From contig NZ_NRQT01000002.1 in NCBI RefSeq assembly GCF_004119455.1, positions 131,501 to 195,500 of the forward strand: 64,000 nt of DNA, written 5' to 3'. This document shows positions 1 to 8,332 of this stretch, piece after piece; position 1 is the first letter of the stretch, and each line of letters opens with the position of its first letter. Source of the DNA: Chryseobacterium sp. CH25. GTDB lineage: Bacteria; Bacteroidota; Bacteroidia; Flavobacteriales; Weeksellaceae. The notes under the pieces are model-generated. The model made no database searches. It was not told the origin of the DNA and saw only the letters and a list, made by a program, of their open reading frames with translations. The translations under genes were made by a program, and so were the position numbers.

Positions 1-971
1 AAGCAATTGGTGTAGATCCTACATATGCCCCTGCATATAAGGCTATGGCTGGATATGATATCAGATATCAGCAAAATGCAAAAGCTACACAAGACCTTAT
101 CAACTATACAAAATATGCTGACGAAGATCCATATACTCAATTAGAAATTGCAAAATTATACTTCACAAACGAAGATTATGCAAACTCTAAAGCAGTATTG
201 GATAAAATTTTTGATAAAATTGATGATCCGATTAAGTTCAAGCTAAGAGCTTACCAGGCTTATGCAGATGGAAATTATGCTGATGCAAAACAGAACATGG
301 ATACTTTCGTTGCTCAGGCTGACAAGGCAAGAGTATTGCCTGCTGACCAAGGTTTACAAGGACTTATTGCAGCAGGATTAGCAAAAGATGAAAAAGATGC
401 TGCTAAAAAATCTGCTTTAACAACAGAATCTCAACAAAAAATCGCTATTGCTAAAGCAGCAAAAGACGAAACAATGAAATGGGATTTAGAATTAGCAAAC
501 ATCGCTGGAGGTGGTGGTGCTTCTCAGGCTGAAGCTGATAAAGGACCTACTAACCCTGCTATTGAAGCATTGAAGAAACAAGTAGCTGCTAACAACCAGG
601 ATTCTGATGCATTATTCAAATTAGCAACTGCTTATCAGGATGTTAAAAACTGGAACGGAGCAATCCTTACGTGGCAGAAAATGTCAGCACTTCTTCCTGA
701 TTGGGCACCGGCTTATTACAGCCAGGGGTACTCTTACCAACAGGCAGGAAATAATGATGCTGCTAAATTAGCTTACGAAAAATTCATCAGTACGGTAAAA
801 CCTGCTGATCAGGAAGCTAACAAACAGACTCTTGCTTACGCTTATTTTGCAGTAGCTTATATGAGCAAAGACTCAGATGTAGCAAAAGCAAAAGATTATG
901 TTGCTAAGTCTCTACAGTTAGATCCTACTTATCAGGATGCTGTAAAATTAAATGCAGAGATCAACAAGTAA
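1..971 (+). CDS. Tetratricopeptide-repeat protein (5' end outside window)
   Basis: The reading frame is open from base 3, so the gene starts upstream of the window. The visible 322 residues contain repeated TPR-like helix pairs. Examples are the opening DPTYAPAYKAMAGY stretch, the block around ALFKLATAYQDVKNW, the next around PAYYSQGYSYQQAGN, and a last one ending LDPTYQDAVKLNAEINK. A low-complexity Ala/Lys/Gly linker lies in the middle. TPR arrays are protein-protein interaction scaffolds; in Bacteroidota such proteins are often periplasmic or outer-membrane associated, but the N-terminus that would show a signal peptide is missing. A stem-loop terminator follows directly. No specific partner can be named. 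Confidence 0.85.
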   Translation, partial: AIGVDPTYAPAYKAMAGYDIRYQQNAKATQDLINYTKYADEDPYTQLEIAKLYFTNEDYANSKAVLDKIFDKIDDPIKFKLRAYQAYADGNYADAKQNMDTFVAQADKARVLPADQGLQGLIAAGLAKDEKDAAKKSALTTESQQKIAIAKAAKDETMKWDLELANIAGGGGASQAEADKGPTNPAIEALKKQVAANNQDSDALFKLATAYQDVKNWNGAILTWQKMSALLPDWAPAYYSQGYSYQQAGNNDAAKLAYEKFISTVKPADQEANKQTLAYAYFAVAYMSKDSDVAKAKDYVAKSLQLDPTYQDAVKLNAEINK

Positions 972-995
972 TTTAAAATTTAAATTATAGATATT

Positions 996-1034
996 AAAAC
1001 TTCCCATTCGTAATGTTTGGGAAGTTTTTATTTT
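996..1034 (+). terminator. Rho-independent terminator after TPR gene
   Basis: Inverted repeat with arms AACTTCCCA and TGGGAAGTT followed by a T-rich stretch, 25 bases after the stop codon. Confidence 0.8.
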
Positions 1035-1040
1035 AAATCT

Positions 1041-1048
1041 TATCTTTG
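1041..1048 (+). promoter_or_regulatory. -7 promoter element of bshB1
   Basis: TATCTTTG matches the Bacteroidota -7 consensus TAnnTTTG. It ends only 5 bases before the ATG at 1054, so the transcript probably has almost no 5' leader. Confidence 0.6.
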
Positions 1049-1053
1049 ATTAT

Positions 1054-1773
1054 ATGAAAACAGATATACTTGCTTTTGGTGCACATCCCGATGATGTTGA
1101 GTTAGGATGTGGTGGAACGATTGCTAAATTGGTTGCCGAAGGAAAAAAATGCGTAGTAGTAGATCTTACCAGAGGAGAACTCGGGACAAGAGGTACAGAT
1201 GAAACAAGAAAAGCTGAAGCAGCAGATGCCGCTAAAATTCTTGGACTCTCCGCAAGAGAGAATCTCGGAATGAAAGATGGCTTTTTGGTCAATTCCGAAG
1301 AATACCAAATGAGGATCGTAAAAATGATTCGCAAATACAGGCCAGAAATCGTCTTAGCTAACGCAATTGATGATAGACATCCAGATCATGCAAAAGGAGC
1401 GAAATTAGTGTCAGATGCGTGCTTTTTGTCCGGACTGAGAAAAATTGAGACTGTAATGGATGGAGAAGCCCAGGAAGTTTGGAGACCTAAGCATGTTTTT
1501 CATTATATTCAGTGGAAAGATATCAAGCCGGAGTTCGTTATTGACATTTCAGAATTTCTGGATAAAAAGATTGCTTCATGTATGGCTTATAAAACTCAGT
1601 TTTATGATCCAACTTCTACGGAACCTGAAACGCCAATTACCACAAAAGACTTTTATGAGAGCTTAACTTACCGCGCACAGGATTTAGGGCGATTATCGGG
1701 AGTTGCTTATGCTGAGGGCTTTACGTCAGAAAGATTAATTTCTTTGAAAAATTTTGATGGAATTGTTTGGTAG
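1054..1773 (+). CDS. bshB1: Bacillithiol biosynthesis deacetylase BshB1
   Basis: A PIG-L/LmbE-family zinc deacetylase of 239 residues, the usual length for BshB1. The zinc and catalytic signature AHPDDVELGCGG is at residues 10-21, and the second metal motif DDRHPDHAKGA lies near residue 108. BshB1 removes the acetyl group from N-acetylglucosaminyl-malate, the second step of bacillithiol synthesis, in the cytoplasm. Bacillithiol is the main low-molecular-weight thiol in many Flavobacteriia. bshA and bshC are not in this window, so the pathway is dispersed. The start is fixed by the -7 element directly upstream. The promoter of the following tRNA-His lies inside the last codons. Confidence 0.93.
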   Translation: MKTDILAFGAHPDDVELGCGGTIAKLVAEGKKCVVVDLTRGELGTRGTDETRKAEAADAAKILGLSARENLGMKDGFLVNSEEYQMRIVKMIRKYRPEIVLANAIDDRHPDHAKGAKLVSDACFLSGLRKIETVMDGEAQEVWRPKHVFHYIQWKDIKPEFVIDISEFLDKKIASCMAYKTQFYDPTSTEPETPITTKDFYESLTYRAQDLGRLSGVAYAEGFTSERLISLKNFDGIVW

Positions 1774-1796
1774 TTGAGAAAATTGTCCTATATTTG
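1767..1796 (+). promoter_or_regulatory. Promoter of tRNA-His
   Basis: TTG at 1767-1769, 19 bases of spacer, then TATATTTG at 1789-1796; a complete match to the Bacteroidota -33/-7 promoter. It begins inside the 3' end of bshB1 and ends 12 bases before the tRNA. Confidence 0.75.
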
Positions 1797-1808
1797 CACT
1801 CAGAAAAC

Positions 1809-1883
<75 letters not shown>

Positions 1884-1887
1884 CAAA

Positions 1888-1918
1888 GAAAGTACACTTT
1901 TTGAAAGTGTACTTTTTT
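1888..1918 (+). terminator. Terminator after tRNA-His
   Basis: Perfect stem AAGTACACTTT/AAAGTGTACTT with a three-base loop, followed by a T run. Confidence 0.9.
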
Positions 1919-2253
1919 ATTTTATACCTGTTTCGGGTGTGAAATAATATCCAATTTTATATTTTTTTTCAGAAGCTTTTTCCCGCTATCCACTCATACT
2001 CCTCACGCCGACCCCTAAAAATGGCATCGCTTGTTGCGGGGTAACCGTTTCTATCGGGGCTAATTTTATGGGTAATAGTTTCCAGTTCTCTTTATATTTT
2101 GTGTCTGCAATTCACTTGAGGAGTAAAATTCACAATTGACTATTCACTTTTCACGGGTGTTTTTCACCCAATCATTGATATTCGTCATAAAAGCTCATTT
2201 TGATACAATAGAGGTTTTAAATTTCACTATATTTAAACACACTAAGTTCAAAT
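1919..2253. other. Gene-free stretch with dispersed-repeat relics
   Basis: No convincing coding region. Bases 1977-2063 carry an element bounded by CCCGCTATCC and TCGGGGCTAA (in reverse: TTAGCCCCGA ... GGATAGCGGG), which I recognise as a recurrent intergenic element in flavobacterial genomes. Bases 2127-2155 have TTCAC-rich text (AATTCACAATTGACTATTCA) of the low-complexity kind common between genes in this group. Confidence 0.5.
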
Positions 2254-2688
2254 ATGGATATAAAAGTCACTGTAAAGCAGTTGGGCAGGAAACATCCTGT
2301 TCTTTCGGAACAAAAAATTGAAATCGATTACAAAGATTCAGTTATCACCTTAGAAAATTTACTAAAACTCGTTGTTCAGCAGCAGGTAGAAGAGTTTAAT
2401 GCTAAATCATTTGAGCTCGAAGACGAAGATTATACCAAAATTCCCACCGATAATTATCTGAATATTCTTACAGATACAGGAAAAGTAGGCTTCGGAAGTA
2501 TTTATAATCTTAAAAAAGCAGATGTGCAAAAAGCCCAGGATAACGCTATTCAGGCATTTGAAGACGGGATGTTTGCTGTGTTTTATAATGATGAGCAGCT
2601 TGAAAGCCTTGAACAAACAATAGATTTGAGTTTACAGCATACATTTACTTTTATCAGGCTCACCTTTCTTGCAGGAAGCTATTGGTAA
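2254..2688 (+). CDS. Uncharacterised 144-residue protein paired with DUF4132 gene
   Basis: I do not recognise a named family. The protein has no signal peptide or membrane segment and is acidic. It opens with a likely beta-hairpin (MDIKVTVKQLG ... KIEIDY), then a helix rich in Leu, Val and Gln. It ends in a pattern DEQLESLEQTIDLSL followed by FTFIRLTFLAG and SYW. That N-terminal hairpin-helix and the C-terminal RLTFLAG strand are reminiscent of ubiquitin-like beta-grasp proteins, but this is a visual impression only. The next gene's ATG is 27 bases after the stop, so the two are almost certainly co-transcribed and probably act together. Confidence 0.75.
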   Translation: MDIKVTVKQLGRKHPVLSEQKIEIDYKDSVITLENLLKLVVQQQVEEFNAKSFELEDEDYTKIPTDNYLNILTDTGKVGFGSIYNLKKADVQKAQDNAIQAFEDGMFAVFYNDEQLESLEQTIDLSLQHTFTFIRLTFLAGSYW

Positions 2689-2714
2689 TTAAACTATATC
2701 AACAAATAAAATAC

Positions 2715-5700
2715 ATGGAAATCACAAAAAAATTAGAATCGAAAAAACTCATCAAAAACTTTTATGAAAAACAGCGAAAAGATCTGTTGGAACATGCTGA
2801 GCAAGGAATTCCTTCTTCGCTTTTTCCAGATAGACCAATTCTTACGAAAGAAGTAGCGGAGTTAGGTAAATTGCTGAAGGGGAAACCTAATTATTTTGAA
2901 AGGGTATTTTTAGGGTCAAAAGAAGCAGAAAAGCTTAAAGAATTTATTAAACCCGATATTTGGGAAGACCAGGACTATTATAATTTATTAATTTATCTTT
3001 TTGGAGAGAATGCAGATCTGGTAAAATATGCATGGAATAAAATGCCCTATAAAATGTATCAGAGCAGCTATTCCAGACGTTCGTTCCGTGCTCCTCATCG
3101 CGAAGATTATATAATGCTTAACCAGGTTAATTTTATCAGGGAACTAATGGTTTTCCCTTATATTTATTCTTATAATGGCGATCAGAGCTTCGATCTGTCT
3201 TTGGAAGAACAAATTACATATGACAATGAATTTGTTCATAATTCAAGCCGTTCTTATATTTGGTCTGCCGCGATAGATACGGGAAATGTAGCCATCTATC
3301 AATTGATTGAAGATATTATTTTCAATAAGCATCCTGAAGGAAAAGTTTCTCTAAGTATTATTAAAGCTTTACTCAATAGTGAGCAGAAAAAATGCTGGGA
3401 ACTGGTAGAAAAGTTATTATTGGCAGCTCAAAGACAGGAAGGATTACGTCAGACTATATTGGAAGCTTTAGATGAAACAAGTGTCGGAGCTTTGGAGTAT
3501 ATGATTAATGTGATTATTGACCAGAAGCTGACCCGTTTCTCATCTGTTGTAAGAGCTATAGATACATGGACAGGTCTGGGTTGGGAGGCAGAAAAAGAAT
3601 CTGTAGTAAAGAATATCCTGTCATTGGCAGATCATTACTTTAAGAATCCGGGAGAAATTCCGAAAGCGATGAGTAGCAAGAATAATAATGAAGTGTATAT
3701 GGCGCTTTGGGTTCAGGGAGTGAAGGATGTTGAAAAAGCAGTTCCTTATTTACATCAGCTGTTTGATGAAGGCGATGTGGAGAAAAAGTGTCTGGTCATT
3801 AAATTTGCTATAGAAACTGCTGATCCTTATATTCAGATGCCATTGTATTATAAGGCTGTTTTAGATGGAAATACTGATGTGTTGGCTTTTGCCGGTTATC
3901 CGATGTCCACGCTTTTGAGTACTAATACAGATTCTAAGTTCTTTATTAATAACCCGGATTATCCGGAGTTTTTCGAAAAGCTTCATCAGCTGACATTAAA
4001 TACAGAGATAAAAGAGAAAAAAGTTGAGGGTAAAATCTTTTCATGGCTGAATGCTACATTCAAGAAAAGTGATCTGTATGCTTCCATGTTTTATCTGGTA
4101 GGAGATGATAGTCATAAACTTGATACTGTTCTTTCCTATTTCGATCAATTTGATCTTTCCTTACGTGAATTGCTGGCAAGGAATATATTGCGCGAATTTT
4201 ACTGTTACTCACTGTCGTATGCAGAAGGAAAGAAGAAACTGAAAGTAAAGGCATTTCAAAGAGAATTTGCTTTTAAAATTTTAAAAGACAGAGGTGAAGC
4301 ATTGGTGGCTTCCGGAATCAATATATTGTTACAGGACCCTTTAAATAAGGAAGAAATCATGGTTTTCTTTGATCTCTTTAAAAGAAAGGGTGGTGTACTG
4401 CGTAAAAAGCTTGTAGAGTTGGTGATTGAGCAGGAAGATAATGTTCTAATTCCATTAGTTGATGAATTGATGAGTAAAGGTGATTTGGAGCAGCGTGCAG
4501 CATCCTTAGATATTATGCTTCAGCTTCAAAAGGGAAAAAGAGTATCTGCACAGATTACCAACTGGACAAAGCAATATGCTGAGAGACCAAAAATAACAGA
4601 AAGAGAACAGGGTTTATTGGATCAGATTAATCCATCCGGAGATGATACAGTACTCTCTGAAGACAATGGATATGGTTTTTATAATCCTGGCGTAGTCTCA
4701 AAATTTGCTTTACCAAAAGTAGAATCAGACTCGGTATATGCACAGGCTGTTAAAAAAGATAAATATGGCTTTACAAAACCGATGGAGGATGTAAAAGCAG
4801 AAATAAAAAAGCTTTATGATCTATTTCAGCAACATAAAAATCACGAATATGATGCTGAAGAATGGGATGGCTCCGTAACTACTTTGCTGATGGGGAATAC
4901 TTTCCGTCAGATTAAAAGAAATACGGAGGGTTTTACACCGAAACAATTGGCTGAAAATTATCCATTGCATGAAGTTTGGGAACAGTGGTTTCTAGATTCA
5001 GGTTTACAGTCGAGAGATCTGTATTTACTGACTTTGGCTGAAAATTGCGATAGAAAGGTCTTCAGGGAGTTTATGGAGAACTATGTTTTTTATTATAAAG
5101 ATCTTTTAGTCAATCCGCTAAAAGATGGATATGCCTGGACTAATCCAATCATTATGATTTTACAATCGTTAAAAGATCTATTTGTATTCGAGGAGCATGT
5201 GGATTTCGCTTTAGATGCTACCAGTACGATTTTTGCGAACCTTCCTGAAAGTGTAATTAATTATAAAGGAAAAGATAGTAACGATTATTATTACCAGGAT
5301 CAGGGAAATGGCTGGCAAAGACTTGATTTTTTTATGCCTTTCTTATGGACAGTTCCCGGAACAGGCCTTACCGATGAGCAAAATATCAAACGATGGAATT
5401 TATACCGTTGGATGCAGTATAATGGCTTGAAAGAAAATATCAGCAAATCTGTTCCTAACTTTTATTTCTTTTGTAAAGCTTATGAGCTAAAGCTCATCAC
5501 CAAAGAAGAACTGTATGAAGGGATTTTAACCGCTGATTCAGCAATCAGAGAACTGACGACTGTAAAAACCAATTATTATAACAGTGAAAAATATCTGGAA
5601 GAATTTCCTTTCCTGAAACCTATGATTACGGAAATACAGGAAAAATTTCTGGATATAGAACTTATCCGTGGGGATGCAAATACTACAGTTTCCCATTTTG

Positions 5701-7760
5701 TACAGGATTTTCAGACAATATACGGGGCGAAACGTTTAGTACAGATCCTTAAAGGGCTTGGTAAATCGGGATTATATGCTAATTATATATACAGTTATAG
5801 TAGAGAAAGCATGACTAAGCAAAAGCTCTTCTCCAAACTCATTTCAGAATGTTATCCTTTAGAAAGTGATACACAGAAGGTATTTGATGACATGATGAAG
5901 AAAGAGAAAATTACAGAGCTCAGATTAATTCAGGCAGCAGTATATGCACCGCAATGGCAGCCGCTTATCAGTAATTTTTTAGGTTGGAAAGGACTGGATT
6001 CTGCAATTTGGTGGATGCATGCCCATACCAAAACCGGAGCTTATGAAGAGCAAAATGCGAAGCTTGAAAGTGAAGTGGCGAAATATTCATCTGTAGATAT
6101 CCAGGAATTTAAAGATGGTGCTGTGGATAAAGATTGGTTTACAAAAGCTTACAAAGAACTTGGTAAAGCCCGCTGGGAGATGCTATACGAGTCTGCAAAG
6201 TATATATCTGATGGAAACGGACACCGTAGAGCAAGGCTTTATTCTGATACGCTATCCGGAAGCTTAAAGATCAAAGAAGTTACAGCTAAAGTAAAAGATA
6301 AGCGTGATCAGGATTATCTCCGTGTTTACGGGCTTGTTCCTTTAAGTAAAACAAATCCAGGGAAAGATGTATTGAGTAGATATGAATACATCCAGCAGTT
6401 CAAAAAAGAAAGTAAAGAGTTTGGTTCTATGAAACAGTCTAGTGAAGCTCTGGCAATTCGTGTAGCCCTTGAGAATTTAGCTAGAAATGCTGGTTATCCT
6501 GATCCGGTAAGACTTACCTGGGCAATGGAAACCAAGCAGATTCAGGCTCTTCTATCAAAAGAAACCCAAGTGACCATTGATGAAGTAACTGTTGGATTAA
6601 TTATAGAAGATAACGGGAAGGCTGAGCTGGTTGTTTTCAGAGACGATAAACAGCTGAAATCTATTCCACCGAAAATTAAGAAAGATAAAGCCATTGTGGA
6701 ATTAACCAATAACCGCAAAATTATGCGTGAGCAATGGACCCGTTCCAGAAAAGGTTTGGAAGAAGCTATGATAAGAGGTGATGAATTCTTCTTAAAAGAA
6801 ATTAAAACCCTTTTTGAACATCCTGTTATTGTAAAACACCTGGAAAAGTTGGTGTTTATTTCCAACGATGATAAAATAGGCTTTTACCATGATGGAAATC
6901 TTGTAAATTCTCATGGAGAAATTCAGGAATTGGGTGATGAAAGTACTTTACGTATTGCGCATTGTGTAGACCTGCATGAACATTCTGTATGGAGCGATTA
7001 TCAGCATTATTGCTTTAAAGAAAAATTAATCCAGCCGTTTAAGCAGATATTCAGAGAACTATATGTTCCTACCCCTGACGAATTGAAGGAAAAATCTATT
7101 TCCCGTAGATATGCAGGACATCAGATTCAGCCAAAACAGACATTAGCTTTGCTTAAAACAAGAGGGTGGAAGGTAGATTATGAAGAAGGATTACAGAAAG
7201 TATATCATAAAGAAGGCTTTCAGGTGAAATTATATGCAATGGCAGACTGGTTCTCGCCTGCGGATATAGAAAGTCCGACTCTTGAAACCATAGAGTTTCA
7301 CTCATTAAAAGACTATAAGAATATTCCTTTTGAAAAAATTAATCCAAGGCTATTTTCAGAGGTTATGAGGGATGTAGATCTGGTAGTTTCTGTGGCACAT
7401 GTGGGAGGAGTAGATCCGGAAGCCAGCCATTCATCTATTGAAATGAGAGCGGTATTGATGAAAGAAACTGCCCGTCTGTTCAAACTGGATAATGTGAGAA
7501 TTGAAGGTTCACATGTATTGGTAAAAGGGGAGATGGCAGAATACAGTGTACATTTGGGAAGCGCGGTTGTTCATCAGACTCCGGGTAAATATTTATCTAT
7601 TCTTCCTGTACATTCTCAACATAGAGGAAGGTTATTCCTACCTTTTGCAGATGATGATCCAAAATCAGCAGAAGTATTGTCTAAGGTCTTATTGCTAGCC
7701 AAAGACAATGAAATACAGGATCCAACCATATTATCGCAGATAAAGCGAGAGTATGTATAA
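2715..7760 (+). CDS. Very large DUF4132 (MolR/YehI-like) protein
   Basis: A 1681-residue cytoplasmic protein with no signal peptide or clear membrane helix. The N-terminal two thirds look like alpha-helical repeats (LL- and KAL-rich, HEAT-like). The region from about residue 1150 to 1400 has the DUF4132 hallmarks: WEMLYESAKYISDGNGHRRAR, then ALENLARNAGYPDPVRLTWAME, then a beta-rich part. DUF4132 occurs in E. coli YehI and in MolR-type proteins, often near MoxR ATPase/VWA genes; none are present here. Its biochemical role is unknown. I chose ATG 2715 because the longer frame needs a TTG that overlaps the preceding gene. A strong terminator follows. Confidence 0.82.
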   Translation: MEITKKLESKKLIKNFYEKQRKDLLEHAEQGIPSSLFPDRPILTKEVAELGKLLKGKPNYFERVFLGSKEAEKLKEFIKPDIWEDQDYYNLLIYLFGENADLVKYAWNKMPYKMYQSSYSRRSFRAPHREDYIMLNQVNFIRELMVFPYIYSYNGDQSFDLSLEEQITYDNEFVHNSSRSYIWSAAIDTGNVAIYQLIEDIIFNKHPEGKVSLSIIKALLNSEQKKCWELVEKLLLAAQRQEGLRQTILEALDETSVGALEYMINVIIDQKLTRFSSVVRAIDTWTGLGWEAEKESVVKNILSLADHYFKNPGEIPKAMSSKNNNEVYMALWVQGVKDVEKAVPYLHQLFDEGDVEKKCLVIKFAIETADPYIQMPLYYKAVLDGNTDVLAFAGYPMSTLLSTNTDSKFFINNPDYPEFFEKLHQLTLNTEIKEKKVEGKIFSWLNATFKKSDLYASMFYLVGDDSHKLDTVLSYFDQFDLSLRELLARNILREFYCYSLSYAEGKKKLKVKAFQREFAFKILKDRGEALVASGINILLQDPLNKEEIMVFFDLFKRKGGVLRKKLVELVIEQEDNVLIPLVDELMSKGDLEQRAASLDIMLQLQKGKRVSAQITNWTKQYAERPKITEREQGLLDQINPSGDDTVLSEDNGYGFYNPGVVSKFALPKVESDSVYAQAVKKDKYGFTKPMEDVKAEIKKLYDLFQQHKNHEYDAEEWDGSVTTLLMGNTFRQIKRNTEGFTPKQLAENYPLHEVWEQWFLDSGLQSRDLYLLTLAENCDRKVFREFMENYVFYYKDLLVNPLKDGYAWTNPIIMILQSLKDLFVFEEHVDFALDATSTIFANLPESVINYKGKDSNDYYYQDQGNGWQRLDFFMPFLWTVPGTGLTDEQNIKRWNLYRWMQYNGLKENISKSVPNFYFFCKAYELKLITKEELYEGILTADSAIRELTTVKTNYYNSEKYLEEFPFLKPMITEIQEKFLDIELIRGDANTTVSHFVQDFQTIYGAKRLVQILKGLGKSGLYANYIYSYSRESMTKQKLFSKLISECYPLESDTQKVFDDMMKKEKITELRLIQAAVYAPQWQPLISNFLGWKGLDSAIWWMHAHTKTGAYEEQNAKLESEVAKYSSVDIQEFKDGAVDKDWFTKAYKELGKARWEMLYESAKYISDGNGHRRARLYSDTLSGSLKIKEVTAKVKDKRDQDYLRVYGLVPLSKTNPGKDVLSRYEYIQQFKKESKEFGSMKQSSEALAIRVALENLARNAGYPDPVRLTWAMETKQIQALLSKETQVTIDEVTVGLIIEDNGKAELVVFRDDKQLKSIPPKIKKDKAIVELTNNRKIMREQWTRSRKGLEEAMIRGDEFFLKEIKTLFEHPVIVKHLEKLVFISNDDKIGFYHDGNLVNSHGEIQELGDESTLRIAHCVDLHEHSVWSDYQHYCFKEKLIQPFKQIFRELYVPTPDELKEKSISRRYAGHQIQPKQTLALLKTRGWKVDYEEGLQKVYHKEGFQVKLYAMADWFSPADIESPTLETIEFHSLKDYKNIPFEKINPRLFSEVMRDVDLVVSVAHVGGVDPEASHSSIEMRAVLMKETARLFKLDNVRIEGSHVLVKGEMAEYSVHLGSAVVHQTPGKYLSILPVHSQHRGRLFLPFADDDPKSAEVLSKVLLLAKDNEIQDPTILSQIKREYV

Positions 7761-7768
7761 ACTAAAAA

Positions 7769-7803
7769 TAAAACGGTACGCTTTTAAAGCGTACCGTTTT
7801 TAT
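7769..7803 (+). terminator. Terminator after DUF4132 gene
   Basis: Stem AAAACGGTACGC/GCGTACCGTTTT with a short T/A loop and trailing T run. Confidence 0.92.
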
Positions 7804-7850
7804 ATATTGAGTGAATGACTATTGATAACTGAATATAAAATTTCAAGACA

Positions 7851-7880
7851 TAAAAAAAGCATCTTTTTCAGATGCTTGTG
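7851..7880 (-). terminator. Terminator of PUR-domain gene
   Basis: Stem AGCATCT/AGATGCT; on the minus strand it is followed by seven T. It lies 20 bases beyond the stop codon. Confidence 0.85.
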
Positions 7881-7897
7881 TTTTTAGATATTCTTTT

Positions 7898-8233
7898 TTA
7901 AACTTCGTCGTCAGAGTCTATTGTGTAAGATCTGCTTTTGAAATCTTTGTCATGTTTTTCTGAAATTACATCCTCACCCTTTTCGTTAATGATGAAATCT
8001 GTGGACTCATTAAACATCTCCTGAAAACTCTTAAAATCTTCCTTATAAAGGTAAATTTTATGCTTCTCGAATGTAGCTTCCCCATTCTCTCCGAAATTCT
8101 TCTTACTCTCAGTGATTGTAAGATAATAATCTCCTGCTTTCGTCTCGCGCACATCAAAGAAATAAGTTCTTCTCCCTGCTTTTAACACCTTAGTGAAAAT
8201 CTCATTTTCATGGCGTTCCTTGTATTCACTCAT
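7898..8233 (-). CDS. PUR-domain nucleic-acid-binding protein (DUF3276)
   Basis: An 111-residue protein matching the DUF3276/PUR family of Bacteroidota and spirochaetes. The bacterial PUR repeat is visible as the strand-rich core KVLKAGRRTYFFDVRETKAGDYYLTITESKK, followed by the KHKIYLYKEDFKSFQEMF helix region. The C-terminus is acidic (DSDDEV). Family members bind single-stranded DNA and RNA; the cellular role in flavobacteria is not established. It is a single-gene unit with its own TATATTTG -7 element and terminator. Confidence 0.88.
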   Translation of the reverse strand: MSEYKERHENEIFTKVLKAGRRTYFFDVRETKAGDYYLTITESKKNFGENGEATFEKHKIYLYKEDFKSFQEMFNESTDFIINEKGEDVISEKHDKDFKSRSYTIDSDDEV

Positions 8234-8262
8234 TGTTAGATATTTTTTAATCTTGTTAAGAA

Positions 8263-8270
8263 CAAATATA
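8263..8270 (-). promoter_or_regulatory. -7 element of PUR-domain gene
   Basis: Minus-strand TATATTTG, about 30 bases before the ATG. A small inverted repeat TTGTTAAGAACAA overlaps it at 8254-8266. Confidence 0.55.
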
Positions 8271-8332
8271 AAAGAATTCTTTTAATCACAAAATTTTTTT
8301 TATGATTTATTTAACAATTAGGAATGAAACAG

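Noticed and set aside
2136..2321. Short frame upstream of and overlapping the 144-residue gene
   Set aside because: It consists of repeat-relic text and ends in another frame inside the better-supported gene.
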